From: Bathynomus jamesi
Lineage: Eukaryota; Arthropoda; Malacostraca; Isopoda; Cirolanidae
Length of the DNA: 64,000 nt
Assembly: GCA_023014485.1 (NCBI GenBank)
Contig: JAJOZX010000925.1
Coordinates: 651,501-715,500 of the forward strand
Direction: 5' to 3'
Positions 1 to 8,766 of this stretch are shown piece by piece. The stretch's first letter is position 1. Every line of letters starts with the position of its first letter. Both the position numbers and the translations under genes were made by a program. The notes beneath the pieces are model-generated. The model ran no database searches. It worked only from the letters and a program-made list of their open reading frames with translations, and was not told the DNA's origin.

Positions 1-86
1 ATTTTTTTTGCAGGCGCTCATGCCGCCCCTCCACAAATGCCGCCCTGTGCGGCTGCCCATATTGCCCATATGAGGAACCGCCACTG
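1..86. mobile_element. Terminal fragment of a hAT-like element
   Basis: The segment ends in CCGCCACTG at 78-86. Read on the minus strand this is a hAT-style terminus, CAGTGGCGGTTCCTCA, followed by GC-rich subterminal sequence with repeated GCCGCCC motifs. The rest of the element lies outside the window, so neither its other end nor its target duplication can be seen. It abuts the hAT/ZMYM-like reading frame directly, which suggests nested insertion. Confidence 0.45.
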
Positions 87-994
87 GGGACCACACCAAA
101 GACTCTGTAATAAAGGTCGAGGCTCAATCTCTGTCAGAGGAGGTTGGGTCATACCGCTTCGCCATTTGTTCAGTGGTGTGGCATGACCTGTTGTGCCAAA
201 TTCAGCATGTGAGCAAGCAGATGCAGTCTCCTAGCATGCACGTTGATGTTGCAGTAAATCTCCTAAGAAAAACAGAGAGAGGTCTCCGCAATTACAGGGC
301 AACAGGTTTTGTGGCTGCACAAATGGCAGCCACAGATATCTGTGAACAAATGAATGTGGAGGCTGTGTTAAAACAAAAACGGCTGAGGTCCACAAAGCGG
401 CACTTCTCCTATGAAGCATCTGATGAGCCCTTGATTGATGCTTTGAAGAAGCTGGAGGTGACATTTTTCAATGCAGTGGTTGATGCTGCAACATCAGCCA
501 TTCAGGAAAGATTTTCCACGTTGGAAATTGTGGGAGAGAAGTTTGGAGTGCTGACACATTTCCAAAATCTCACATTTGAGGAGCTGACAGAACAATGTGT
601 GAACCTTAGTACTACACTACACTTTAAGGGACAATCTGACTTGGATGGCAGAGAGCTTGCACAGGAGCTGAAGAACTTGCCTGACTTGCCATCAAAGACC
701 ATATCCTTGCTTGAACTGCTGACATTTATCCATGAAAGGGAGCTCTCTGAAATATATCCAAATTTGTGGACTGCTCTCAGAATTGGTCTTACTCTTCCAG
801 TCACTGTTGCTGAAGCAGAGAGGAGCTTTTCAAAGCTGAAGCTCATCAAATCCTACCTGAGGTCAACTATGTCACAGGAACGCCTTACCGGTCTGGCCAT
901 CATCAGTATAAATCATACAATTGCTGAGCAGATTTCATATGATGATTTAATTCATGACTTTGCATCAAGGAAGGTAAGAAGAGTCAGGCTTTAG
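74..994 (+). CDS. C-terminal part of a hAT transposase-derived protein (ZMYM1/DUF4371-like)
   Basis: The frame is open from 74 after a TGA at 71-73 and stops with TAG at 992-994, giving about 306 residues without a visible true start. It resembles the C-terminal half of the multi-copy metazoan zinc-finger-MYM-1-like/DUF4371 proteins, which are domesticated or mobile hAT transposases. The last 80 residues carry the hAT dimerisation signature: NLWTALRIGLTLPVTVAEAE, then RSFSKLKLIKSYLRSTMSQE, then the LTGLAIISINH motif. Catalytic residues and the N-terminal zinc finger would lie upstream of the window or have been lost. A polyadenylation-like AATAAA follows near 1287. The frame is uninterrupted, so it is a young or selected copy. 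It is more likely a transposon remnant than a host gene because hAT-like ends flank it. Confidence 0.72.
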   Translation, partial: GTATGDHTKDSVIKVEAQSLSEEVGSYRFAICSVVWHDLLCQIQHVSKQMQSPSMHVDVAVNLLRKTERGLRNYRATGFVAAQMAATDICEQMNVEAVLKQKRLRSTKRHFSYEASDEPLIDALKKLEVTFFNAVVDAATSAIQERFSTLEIVGEKFGVLTHFQNLTFEELTEQCVNLSTTLHFKGQSDLDGRELAQELKNLPDLPSKTISLLELLTFIHERELSEIYPNLWTALRIGLTLPVTVAEAERSFSKLKLIKSYLRSTMSQERLTGLAIISINHTIAEQISYDDLIHDFASRKVRRVRL

Positions 995-1423
995 ATGGCA
1001 GTTGTGCTGTGGTGCAATTTATTTTGTTTCTTGTTCAAAGTGTAGCATAATAATTACCCTCTCTTAAGTGTCTTATTCTATTTATGTGATAGAGCATTTG
1101 TACAATTTAGAAATTTGATTCTCTAGTTTATTTATGGCAGTTGTGCAATTTAATTTGTATTTTTCCTGTTCATAGTATCATAATTACATTCTCTTAAGTG
1201 AGTTATTCTATTTACGTGATGAAGGATTTGTAAAATTCAGAAATTTGAGTCTTTGTTTTGGTTCTGAAGTTCCAACAATTAGTCCAATAAAAAGTTATTT
1301 TGTGGAAGAGTTATGTCTGTCCTTTATTTTGGGGGGATTCGAATGTGTGTGTGTTGGCGAACAGGGGGGGGGGGCTGAAGGTGAGGTTCGCCCAGGGCGT
1401 CATGTAAGCTAGGACCGCCACTG
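87..1423 (+). mobile_element. hAT-like element remnant carrying the 74-994 frame
   Basis: The right end at 1415-1423 is CCGCCACTG, which on the minus strand reads CAGTGGCGGTCCTAG, a hAT-type terminus. Between the coding frame and this end lie 3'-UTR-like AT-rich DNA, with two diverged copies of a roughly 150-bp stretch (1000-1110 and 1130-1240), and a G-rich run at 1363-1373. The left end is hidden by the fragment at 1-86, so no target duplication can be tested. Confidence 0.45.
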
Positions 1424-1654
1424 AACGGAATGACAAATAGGCCAAAGTGAAGGCTTGTTCAAAAGACATTACATCTTCCGAAGCTGATCGATGACTGGCT
1501 TCTTTTGAAGTTTCTTGTGGCGGTTCGGTTTTCCAAAACATGGCCAGTTCTGGCAGGGGAAAAGCTTAAGACCTTGTAAGCTTGAGAAGAGTTCCTACTT
1601 CATGGTTGTTTTATTGGTATGAAGGCTTTGGAGCTAGTTTATGGTATTGTGGAA

Positions 1655-2075
1655 CAGACATGGGATAAATGTAATTTGTAATTGATTGTAATTAATTACA
1701 TTTTTCGTGTAATTGGCAGGTAATTGTAATTGACTACCTAAAATGTAATTGTAATTAATTACATTCAAGCATGGGGTAATTACTTGGTCAATGTAATTAA
1801 TTACAATTACTCAACATATTCTCAATTACAATTACAGTTACAATGGTGAAATACTTAATTATAATTACAGTTACGATGGTGAAATACTTAATTACAATTG
1901 CAATTACTGTAGATGGTGAAATACTAAATTACAATTACTGTAGATGGTTAAATACTTAATTACACTTACTTAGTAAAGTAATTAATTATACTTACAATTA
2001 CTGTAGATGGTGAAATACTTAATTACAATTACACTTACTCAGTAACGTAATTAATTACAATTATATTTACAAAGA
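1655..2075. repeat. Degenerate AT minisatellite (TAATTACAATTACA-type)
   Basis: The left part repeats GTAATTGTAATTAATTAC. The right part is its reverse complement interleaved with GATGGTGAAATACTTAATTA, so the tract is a head-to-head mirrored array. It begins with CAGACATGGGATAA. A near-match on the minus strand, CAGACATGGGGTAA, closes the ATTACTATT-rich tract at 48.2-48.47 kb. This pattern is typical of subterminal repeats of hAT-type elements. No coding sequence is seen. Confidence 0.55.
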
Positions 2076-2157
2076 ATTGCACTTTTTTCATAAATACACA
2101 CCATTTGATTTTTGTGTTATGCTTTTCCACCTAGGTATTTCAATTCCATTTTCAGCC

Positions 2158-2158
<1 letters not shown>

Positions 2159-2232
<74 letters not shown>

Positions 2233-2240
2233 ATATAAAA
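2159..2240. repeat. (AC)n-(TA)n compound microsatellite
   Basis: A run of AC dinucleotides at 2159-2192 passes into TA dinucleotides to about 2236. Reading frames across it are low-complexity artefacts. Confidence 0.95.
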
Positions 2241-2279
2241 GCAAGGATTGGAACCAAAACTAATGTACAAAATTAAAAT

Positions 2280-2560
2280 TATTCAAAAATAGAAAATACA
2301 AAATAGAAGCAGGCTAGAACAAGATCAAATCAAAAGTAAAATATATAAATGACACAAATTTTGTACATTAGTTTTGGTTTTAACTCTCGTCATTTACATC
2401 TTTTGTGTCATTTATTAATTTTAGCTCTCTATTAATTAGGCTTTGAAGATGGGTAGAGTTGCCCGAAACGTCGCGTCGGCTGCAGCTAAATATAATGACA
2501 TTTTGCTCTACGTCTTCGTTTTTATCCTGAATGTAAAACTACGTCTCCTTAGGAGGGATC
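2280..2560 (+). mobile_element. Penelope-like terminal sequence with hammerhead-like motif
   Basis: The segment contains GAAGATGGGTAGAGTTGCCC followed by GAAACGTCGCGTC. This is the hairpin-plus-GAAAC layout seen in terminal repeats of Penelope-like retroelements, which are known to carry hammerhead ribozymes. It lies between TA microsatellites. No reverse transcriptase is seen beside it, so it is a solo end or fragment. Assignment to Penelope-like elements is inference from motif architecture. Confidence 0.4.
2420..2490 (+). ncRNA. Candidate type-I hammerhead-like ribozyme motif
   Basis: Core strand TTGAAGA lies at 2443-2449, followed by one extra base. Stem II is GGGTA/TGCCC at 2451-2455/2460-2464 with a GAGT loop. 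Then come GAAA at 2465-2468, a 3-bp stem III with a TCG loop, and the cleavage triplet GTC at 2475-2477. Outer stem I is TTTAGCT (2420-2426) against AGCTAAA (2484-2490). Two departures from the canonical core, U for C at position 3 and an extra base before stem II, make activity doubtful. Confidence refers to the motif, not to catalysis. Confidence 0.35.
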
Positions 2561-2925
2561 CTATTTCATTTATATATATATATATATAATATATATAATA
2601 TATATATAATTAGGGTGATTAAAAAAAATCAAAGGTTTTTTTTTTAATTGTTCAACCTGTATTTTGTTCCCTATGACAAAAAAGTAGTGTATGCCAAATT
2701 TGGTGAATTTTAAATAAAATTTACTATGTGCTACCTGGCGTCAAAGTTTCCCTCTTTTTCAATTTGTTTGTTTTTACAACTTATGATTTTATGTTTAATT
2801 GTTTATATTTCAGAATTTTTAATTAATGGTTTATATACTAGCTTGCTTTTAATTGTTGCTTGGAACTCGTAATTTGATACCAATTAATCGATTATGGAAG
2901 CTAGGCCTAACTCACCATCACCCAG

Positions 2926-3192
2926 TTGCTCATTTGGGAGAAGTTCTACAAGAAAAAAACTGAAGTATGGCTAATTGGGCAGCCCTCTGCAGTACTAAAA
3001 ACATCCGTATTACCATCAGAGAAGGAAATGATGGCCCTCTTCATGCACTACAGAAATATTAAAAAGCGAGACATTAGAGAATCATGCTGCTCTACTGCAG
3101 ATGATGTGCTAGCAGTTTGGAAAAAAGCAGGAATACCAGCAAAACAAAGAATACATGTAGTAGATAAAATTCAAGGAATACTGAAGGAATGA
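2926..3192 (+). CDS. N-terminal piece of the unnamed transposase-like protein
   Basis: This is an 88-codon frame without a recognisable domain name. From family resemblance recalled for arthropod multi-copy proteins, the segment around LPSEKEMMALFMHYRNIKKR, followed by the basic helix ending VVDKIQGILKE, matches the usual N-terminal module. It ends at a TGA 30 bp before the next frame, so the protein is broken here by a stop or frameshift. It lies 315 bp inside the left terminus, where an element's own gene should start. Confidence 0.5.
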   Translation: MLIWEKFYKKKTEVWLIGQPSAVLKTSVLPSEKEMMALFMHYRNIKKRDIRESCCSTADDVLAVWKKAGIPAKQRIHVVDKIQGILKE

Positions 3193-3221
3193 CAGCTGCT
3201 TAAGAAAACAAAGCAAACAAA

Positions 3222-4619
3222 TTGAAAAGATCACAAAATTTAAATAATAAAGAAGAAAAATGGAAAGATAAACTGGAAAACTTATTTGACATTGCTCATG
3301 AGAATGCTATGCAGCTTATAAAAATAGAAGATGATAAGAAATTCTTGAAAATGCAATGTGAGAAAGGACGTCATGGAAAAATGGGTACCATTGATAAGGC
3401 TGTTGCTAAAAAAGAGCAAAGAGCAGCAGAAAAGCAACAACGTTATGAAAAGAGGAAAGCAGAAGAAGAGATCAAAAGAAAGAAGAGTGAAGAGGCTGTC
3501 ATACTCACCAGTACATCATTTGAATCAGAATCAGAGGAGAGTAAAAGTGATGAATCTGGTTTCTGTGCTGCACAACCTTCAACATGGAAAAGTAAGGTTG
3601 GCAAACGTAGAAAATTGTTTGATGATAAATTATTAGGAAGTCTTGATGTTGCAAAATTGAGTGACAGAAATGCGTCTCTTTTTAATGCAAACAATCAGAC
3701 ATCGCTTGAATGGGACATCTGCGAACAAATAAAATGCATGTGTTTCAATACTGGTCCTAGAAATGGTGCAGCTATTCTTCTAGAACAAAAATTCGACAAC
3801 GATTTATTGTGGCTGGCATGTCGACACCATATATTTGAAATTATGCTGGAAGCTGTTGTTTCAAAGTCTTTATCACCATCTTCTGGCCCAGATATAGTCC
3901 TTTTTAAGAAGTTCAGCGAAAAATGGTCAAGCATTAATAAGGAGGACTACGAGACAGCATTATCAGATCCAGATATCTATGAAAATATTCATGACATCAA
4001 AGATGACATAATTATATTTGCAACAAATCAACTAGATACATTCCAACCAAGAGACGATTACCTAGAACTATTGCAGTTAACAATTATTTTTTTGGGAGGT
4101 GAACCAAAAGGTGGAATCAAATTTAAACATCCAGCAAGACTTCATCGGGCTAGGTGGATGGCCAAAATTACATATTCATTAAAAACTTTTATGTTCAAAT
4201 CTCAGTTCAAAATTTCATTAAAAGACAAAAAAGGACTAAAAGACATCTGTCTATTTGCTACTCGGTTATATGTAAAGGCATGGTTTACAGCTCCTGTGCC
4301 ATCTTGCGCTCCTCGTCTTGCTCTGGAATTATTACAGAATCTTGTAGTCTACAAACAAATAAATGACACAATTGCATTTGTTGCTATTAAAAAACTGTTA
4401 GGTCACCTCTGGTACCTATCAGAAGAACTGGTAGCCTTGGCCTTTTATGATGATGAAGTGCCTACTGAAACGAAAAACAAAATTGTAAAGGCCTTGCAAA
4501 ATACAACAGAAACTCTTCCTGCAAAACGGGCTTTTCTAGATCCTGCACTTATTCCAACGAAGAAATTAGAAGATTTTGTCATCAAATACTCAAAGATTCT
4601 TTACAATAACAGAATTTAG
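3222..4619 (+). pseudogene. Transposase-like protein with CRHH motif, catalytic region deleted
   Basis: The 465-codon frame begins with a coiled, lysine/glutamate-rich stretch (about residues 5-115). After about residue 175 it has GPRNGAAILLEQKF, then LLWLACRHHIFEIMLEAVV, then PRDDYLELLQLTIIFLGG, then ARLHRARWMAKITYSL, then LLGHLWYLSEELVALAFYDD. The C-x-H-H arrangement after a conserved segment recalls the C(2)H motif of hAT-, P- and Kolobok-type RNase-H-fold transposases, and SEEL could hold the final acidic residue. Family members, as I remember them, have an extra stretch between SDRN and the CF-NTG block with the first catalytic Asp, and an Asp just before NTG. Both are missing here, so this copy should be inactive. 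Superfamily placement is inference. Confidence 0.55.
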
Positions 4620-4860
4620 TTCAAAATTTTTACTCAAAGATGCTAAAGAATGGCATAATGATGAAGAGTATAACTCCGCTAAGAAATCTATCAAACAGTG
4701 GAAAGTCGTGAATGATATAGCGGAAAGAGGAGTAAAATTAATGGATGAATATAATAAAATACTAACACATGACGAAGATCAAAAACAATTCTTGCTACAA
4801 GTAGTGAAAAACTACAGGGCTGTTTACCCTGATAGAAAGAAAGAAACATTGATGAAGTAA
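4576..4860 (+). CDS. C-terminal piece of the same transposase-like protein, shifted frame
   Basis: This overlaps the end of the previous frame in another phase. It reads SSNTQRFFTITEFSSKFLLK, then VVNDIAERGVKLMDEYN, then EDQKQFLLQVVKNYRAVYPD, and stops at 4858-4860. Continuity of sense across the overlap indicates a single-base frameshift near 4580-4610 in an originally continuous C-terminus. About 300 bp of AT-rich DNA then leads to the right terminus. Confidence 0.5.
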   Translation: MSSNTQRFFTITEFSSKFLLKDAKEWHNDEEYNSAKKSIKQWKVVNDIAERGVKLMDEYNKILTHDEDQKQFLLQVVKNYRAVYPDRKKETLMK

Positions 4861-5182
4861 GGACAGCTAATGTCTCAAATATCATGCTAGTTTAATTATG
4901 CATGCTTGTGGTTATGGTAGGACCTACGGGGGAGCTTTCCACATTAAAAAAAAGCAATGCGCCTTGTACTGTACCCCCTGGGTGGTGTGGAAAAATTTGA
5001 CAATTTGAGTCGTTCTGTCAATTTTTAATTGCTGGTAGCAACCCCTAAAAATTAAAAATTTGCTAAAATATTTTAGGATAGTTGTTTTTATGCTGAAATG
5101 AACCATTTAAAGGGTTGAACACATTAAAATATAAAAAAAAATTTTTTACCCCCATATTTGAATCACCCTAAATATATATATA

Positions 5183-5332
5183 TTTTTAATTGCTGGTAGC
5201 AACCCCTAAAAATTAAAAATTTGCTAAAATATTTTAGGATAGTTGTTTTTATGCTGAAAGCCTGAAATGAACCATTTAAAGGGTTGAACACATTAAAATA
5301 TAAAAAAAAATTTTTACCCCCATATTTGAATC

Positions 5333-5338
<6 letters not shown>
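5183..5338. repeat. Second copy of the transposon right terminus
   Basis: This repeats 5019-5170 almost exactly, including the final AATCACCCTA, with an extra short GCCTGAA in the middle. The end of the transposon is therefore present twice in tandem, separated by a short TA/T tract. It could be a local slippage duplication or a second end-only copy. Confidence 0.75.
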
Positions 5339-5365
<27 letters not shown>

Positions 5366-5367
<2 letters not shown>

Positions 5368-5520
5368 GATGAATTTCACAATAAAACACGTGAAATGAAT
5401 GAATGCTGCAAACTCACAAGGAAAAAGAAAAACGATTCCAAGGCCTTTCGTGATGAGGTGTAGCTTTGAATACACGAAAGGCCTTGGAATCGTTTTTCGT
5501 TTTCCTTGTGGGTTTGCAGC
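5366..5520. repeat. Fold-back repeat next to a TA tract (copy 1 of 3)
   Basis: The arms around GATTCCAAGGCCTTTCGTG and its inverse enclose a short loop. The outer sequence includes CACAAGGAAAAAGAAAAA and its inverse. Related copies lie at 36608-36798 and 37882-38060. All three are bounded by (TA)n. This copy has lost part of the central CTGACGAGGTGTA segment. Confidence 0.75.
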
Positions 5521-5524
5521 ATAT

Positions 5525-5587
<63 letters not shown>
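5521..5587. repeat. (TA)n-(GT)n microsatellite
   Basis: TA dinucleotides to about 5558 pass into GT dinucleotides to 5587. The following 130 bp up to the array contain nothing I recognise. Confidence 0.95.
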
Positions 5588-5590
<3 letters not shown>

Positions 5591-5787
5591 AAATTGCCCC
5601 CAGCAGGATCTGAAACCACTTTCTGCATTATGCAAAATCGTGCGTGTTCATGCACGATAGACTCGTACATAACTGAGTACTTGCTATGCGTAAACAGTAC
5701 TACATAGTGTAAATACTGTAGGAAATAAACTTGAAATCACTCTTCGTTTCATAATCTCATCTTGGTTATAGTGAAAAAGTGTAGTAG

Positions 5788-5827
<40 letters not shown>

Positions 5828-5829
5828 GA

Positions 5830-5960
5830 GTGAGGGGGAGGGGTGCCAGAAACTAATGTGGCCCTTTGCGCAACTCCTCGATTATTAACCAGCACCATCG
5901 GGAGTCGAACCCAGACCTGTGTTATCTACTGATCTTCGGCCGCTGGTCCCGAAAACGAGT
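5830..5960 (-). mobile_element. tRNA-like SINE remnant within each array unit
   Basis: On the minus strand the segment contains GGTTCGACTCCCGATGG, which fits a polymerase III B box, downstream of CGGCCGAAGATCAGTAGATA. It is followed by the (TAATAA)n tract as a tail-like end. Equivalent pieces occur at the same offset in all six units. The A box is poor, so this is only a probable SINE. Confidence 0.4.
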
Positions 5961-7058
5961 AACTCCGTGAATGAGTCAATTTTCTATATACTCGTACTGA
6001 AAATCTAGATTTATTATGGTGACGTATGACTATTTCATCTAAAAAGTTAGTTCCTCGTATCTAATTCTGTTTCAATTTTAAGTTTTAGACTCGGAATGAA
6101 AACGTGCAATTTATTAAAAACAAACTTCAAGTTTCTTTCCAGATTGTAAAAAATATGATCAACGTTAGGAGTTCCCAACCTTTTTAGATCGACGTAGTAC
6201 GTTTAGCCACCATACTTTTCTAAGTACCAGCATTAAGGAAGGGAGATGCATGTACCGCCTAATAAAAATCGTAGGGGAGGGGACTGGTATTTAATTTGAA
6301 TTTTCAGCCTTATAGTCAATGAACCAGGACCAAAAATTTCACTTATTGGTACCATCTTGGGAGGCAAAGTCTGACTTTAATTTTTTAATTAGTATATGTC
6401 TATAGGATATATTTTGGTATGATAACCATTGCTGAGAGGTAGTTTAGTAATATTTATCAACTGTTTAATGTACCCATCCCTGGAAGACTTTGCATTGCAG
6501 CCCTTGTTGTATGATTCACAAAGTATTTGGATCACGGCGAGAGAAAGTCAAGAAATAAACTGTTTTAATGTTATCTTCATTATAGCACAATCTTACAATA
6601 TATATACAACAGTACAGAAACTACTAAACAGTGTCTCCTCCAAATCTGTAATCTTTCACAGAAAATATCAGAAATATTCAACGTTGTCTTGTGCGGGTAA
6701 GAACTAATAACTGGTGAAAGTCTGATTTCTTGATTGTATATAACTAAAGTGACATTTATAATAGAAGGCAAACCTTTCATTATATATGCAGGTATATAAT
6801 GGTAATGGAACAGTGGTCATGAACATGTAGCAGAAATCATACGCAAATACAATGTGACAATCGTGTCCAACTGAAAATTTAAGAACATGTTTACAATATT
6901 GCACTTCAAGAGCATGTCAGTTCTCAAGTGTTCAGAGCTTATATCAAGCAACATACAACAGTCATTTAGCCTACACGTGTCTTCATTGCACTCTACTCAT
7001 CTTCATCGTCATCTGAGTTGTCAAGTTCATTGGTGAATTGCTGATACTTCTCTTCTTT

Positions 7059-7320
7059 AATAAATGGAAAAAAACTTCACTTTTTTTCTACGTGAAGGTC
7101 AAAATATGAAAATAAAAACCCACTCTAATAGACAGAGTTTATTTCCACAACAGTTTCGACTCCCACTGGCATCCTCCTCGGGTGGATACAGAAAAACGAA
7201 TGAACCAAAACATTTGGTTTTGGTTCATTCGTTTTTCTGTATCCACCCGAGGAGGATGCCGGTGGGCGTCGAAACTGTTGTAGAAATAAACTCTGTCTAT
7301 TAGAGTGGGTTTTTATTTTC
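7059..7320 (+). mobile_element. Penelope-like fold-back insertion with 15-bp target duplication (unit 1)
   Basis: The 15-bp direct repeats ATACTTCTCTTCTTT at 7044-7058 and 7321-7335 flank the insert. Inside is a 217-bp palindrome (7106-7322) with 105-bp arms, a 7-nt loop and three arm mismatches. The right arm holds a hammerhead-like core (7247-7282). The long target duplication favours target-primed retrotransposition over a DNA MITE. Removing the insert joins KTKKRS to ISNSPM in the pseudogene. Copies in the other units have palindromes at 12668-12884, 16829-17045, 20967-21183, 25117-25333 and 29263-29479. Confidence 0.7.
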
Positions 7321-7560
7321 ATACTTCTCTTCTTTTTTTGTTTGTCAACAGGAGGGAAGGTTTTAGCTGGCTGCAGGTCGACTGCCTTGGCTTGGATAGC
7401 AATTTCATTGACTCTGTGGGATGTTCCCTCGCCACTGATGGTCTCCTCAAATCGGTCAATGTTGTTCCAGGCTAGGATGGTGAAGACTCCAGGATAGATG
7501 TTCGCTGGAAGGGCGACATCATCTTTTGACAGTGAGACCTTCTGCAGACACAGGGCTGTC

Positions 7561-7651
7561 TTAACCCTTTCGCACCGGTATTTTTTAAATGTGCGTCCTC
7601 GAGCTCTTGAATGGGGACGTACCGCGTACGTCCTTGGCGCGAAAGGGTTAA
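7561..7651. mobile_element. 83-bp piggyBac-type MITE in TTAA target (unit 1)
   Basis: TTAA at 7561-7564 and 7648-7651 bracket an 83-bp insert with ends CCCTTTCGCACC and GGCGCGAAAGGG and a central palindromic ACCGCGTACGTCC region. TTAA duplication and CCC-type ends are hallmarks of the piggyBac superfamily. Insert plus duplicated TTAA is 87 bp, exactly 29 codons, so the pseudogene frame reads through it. Other copies: 13120-13210, 17281-17371, 21418-21508, 25569-25659 and 29715-29804. Confidence 0.75.
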
Positions 7652-7991
7652 TCTCTTCCATTTGTCAGTAGGATACGCTGTGACCAAGTTGGTTCAGAGT
7701 CTGTATGAGCTCTACATTTCCAGTCAGAGATTTGACTGCAAATGGCAGAATGATACGCTTGGGTGGCTTTGTCTTGCCATGGGTGATAGTATATACCAAG
7801 TCTTGACCAAATGAGCTACAGGCCGTTGAACTCTTTAGGATGCATGACCTATCAGCAAATATCGTAGAAGGAGGATGACAGATTCTGGGAGGATGGCTCC
7901 ACTTTCCTCTGCTTCCACTACCTGTGGCGGCCATGCTTGGGGGAAATCTTGCTTCTTCACATCTGCTCTCATTTGCAGGGCTGCCTTAGCT

Positions 7992-8766
7992 GGGTTGGGT
8001 ACGATTGGTCTAATGACGATTGGTCCAATGACGATTGGTCCAATACCGATTGGTCCAACTGGTAGCGTATACAACGACGAGTATAGCTTAAAACCAATAG
8101 TTTACGTGGAAATGTTGGGGTTCGACTTACAACATTACTGTGTTAGATTTCATAAGTCATATCTCTTTTCCCTTTAGAACTGCTTTTGTGAAACCCATGG
8201 AGCGGTGTGTGTGCGAAATAGTATTATCCGAAAGAGGAAAGGAAAAGCTTGCAGTGAGTGGATATTTGTTTACACCGCTGGAAAAAAAATTCAAAAGACG
8301 AGTGGAAAAAAAACATATTATTGGAGATGTGAAAATAGAGCGTGTAAGGGTACTGCAATTACAAATCTCGAAGAAAACTGTCATTACTTAAAAAGTGAAA
8401 GTGAACATACTTGTGGATCCTCTGAGGCTAGTCGTGTTCATGTAGCGAAATGCCATAATGAAATTAAACAAAAATTCAAGGACACTAGTGAAAAACCTTC
8501 TCAAATCATTCAAGGGGTAGTTAGTCAAGTCGATTCATCAATCGTACCATATATTGGGAAGAAAGAATCGTTAAAGAAGATTGTAAGCAGAGTACGAAAG
8601 GAAGGACCTCTGGAACCAACAAATCTGGATAACTTATCTATTCCAGACAAATACAGAAACACACTTTCTGGAGAAATATTTTTAGTTAAAGAATCAAGTA
8701 TTGGAAAAGATAGGATCTTGATATTTACCACCACTTTCAATTTAAAGAAACTTGAATCAGCTCATT
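7992..8766 (+). pseudogene. MULE 5' part with FLYWCH zinc finger, unit 1
   Basis: The terminal inverted repeat begins at 7992 with four near-perfect copies of ATTGGTCCAATGACG-like sequence. A splice-acceptor-like TTTTCCCTTTAG lies at 8166-8177. The ATG at 8197 starts MERCVCEIVLSERGKEKLAV, but a frameshift near 8275-8290 moves the FLYWCH finger (GKKTYYWRCENRACKGTAIT, then HYLKSESEH) to another frame, open from 8205. The frame ends in KLESAH, where it is joined to the LINE piece. The DDE domain present in the sixth copy is missing. Confidence 0.75.

Larger units (their letters stand above)
2611..5170 (+). mobile_element. Defective DNA transposon with TAGGGTGATT inverted ends
   Basis: The left end TAGGGTGATT at 2611-2620 is the inverse of AATCACCCTA at 5161-5170. 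Both are embedded in TA microsatellite, so the target duplication cannot be read reliably. Subterminal sequence is also loosely inverted (GTTCAACC near each end). The element carries three consecutive plus-strand frames that together resemble one transposase-like protein family found in many copies in arthropod genomes. I cannot attach a superfamily name with confidence. Confidence 0.6.
6983..7991 (-). pseudogene. 3' part of a conserved multi-copy gene, array unit 1
   Basis: Minus-strand frames read, in order, KAALQMRADVKKQDFPQ, then AWPPQVVEAEESGAILPESV, then GKTKPPKRIILPFAVKSLTG, then LCLQKVSLSKDDVALPANIY, then GVFTILAWNNIDRFEETISG, then KTFPPVDK. I recognise this as a protein seen in many copies in invertebrate genomes, but I know no function. 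The 5' part of the same gene lies at 34609-35583, beyond the MULE. Two insertions interrupt it here: a fold-back with 15-bp direct repeats at 7044-7335 and an 83-bp piggyBac-type MITE at 7565-7647. Frameshifts separate the frames, so it is a pseudogene. The last fragment stops at 6983-6985. Confidence 0.6.

Noticed and set aside
1311..1541. 76-codon minus-strand frame
   Set aside because: It crosses a G-run and a hAT terminus, so it cannot be one coding unit.
6429..6904. 92-codon plus-strand and two 66-codon minus-strand frames in each unit
   Set aside because: They overlap on both strands, have no recognisable domain and are lost in some copies by single-base changes. They appear to be chance frames in AT-rich DNA.
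7064..7303. 79-codon frame repeated in all units on the plus strand (and its minus-strand counterpart)
   Set aside because: It is the translation of the fold-back palindrome. Both strands give nearly the same peptide, so it is not a gene.
7835..8177. Frames rich in IGPIVIGP or TIGPMTIGP
   Set aside because: These are translations of the four-fold ATTGGTCC repeats of the MULE terminal inverted repeat.
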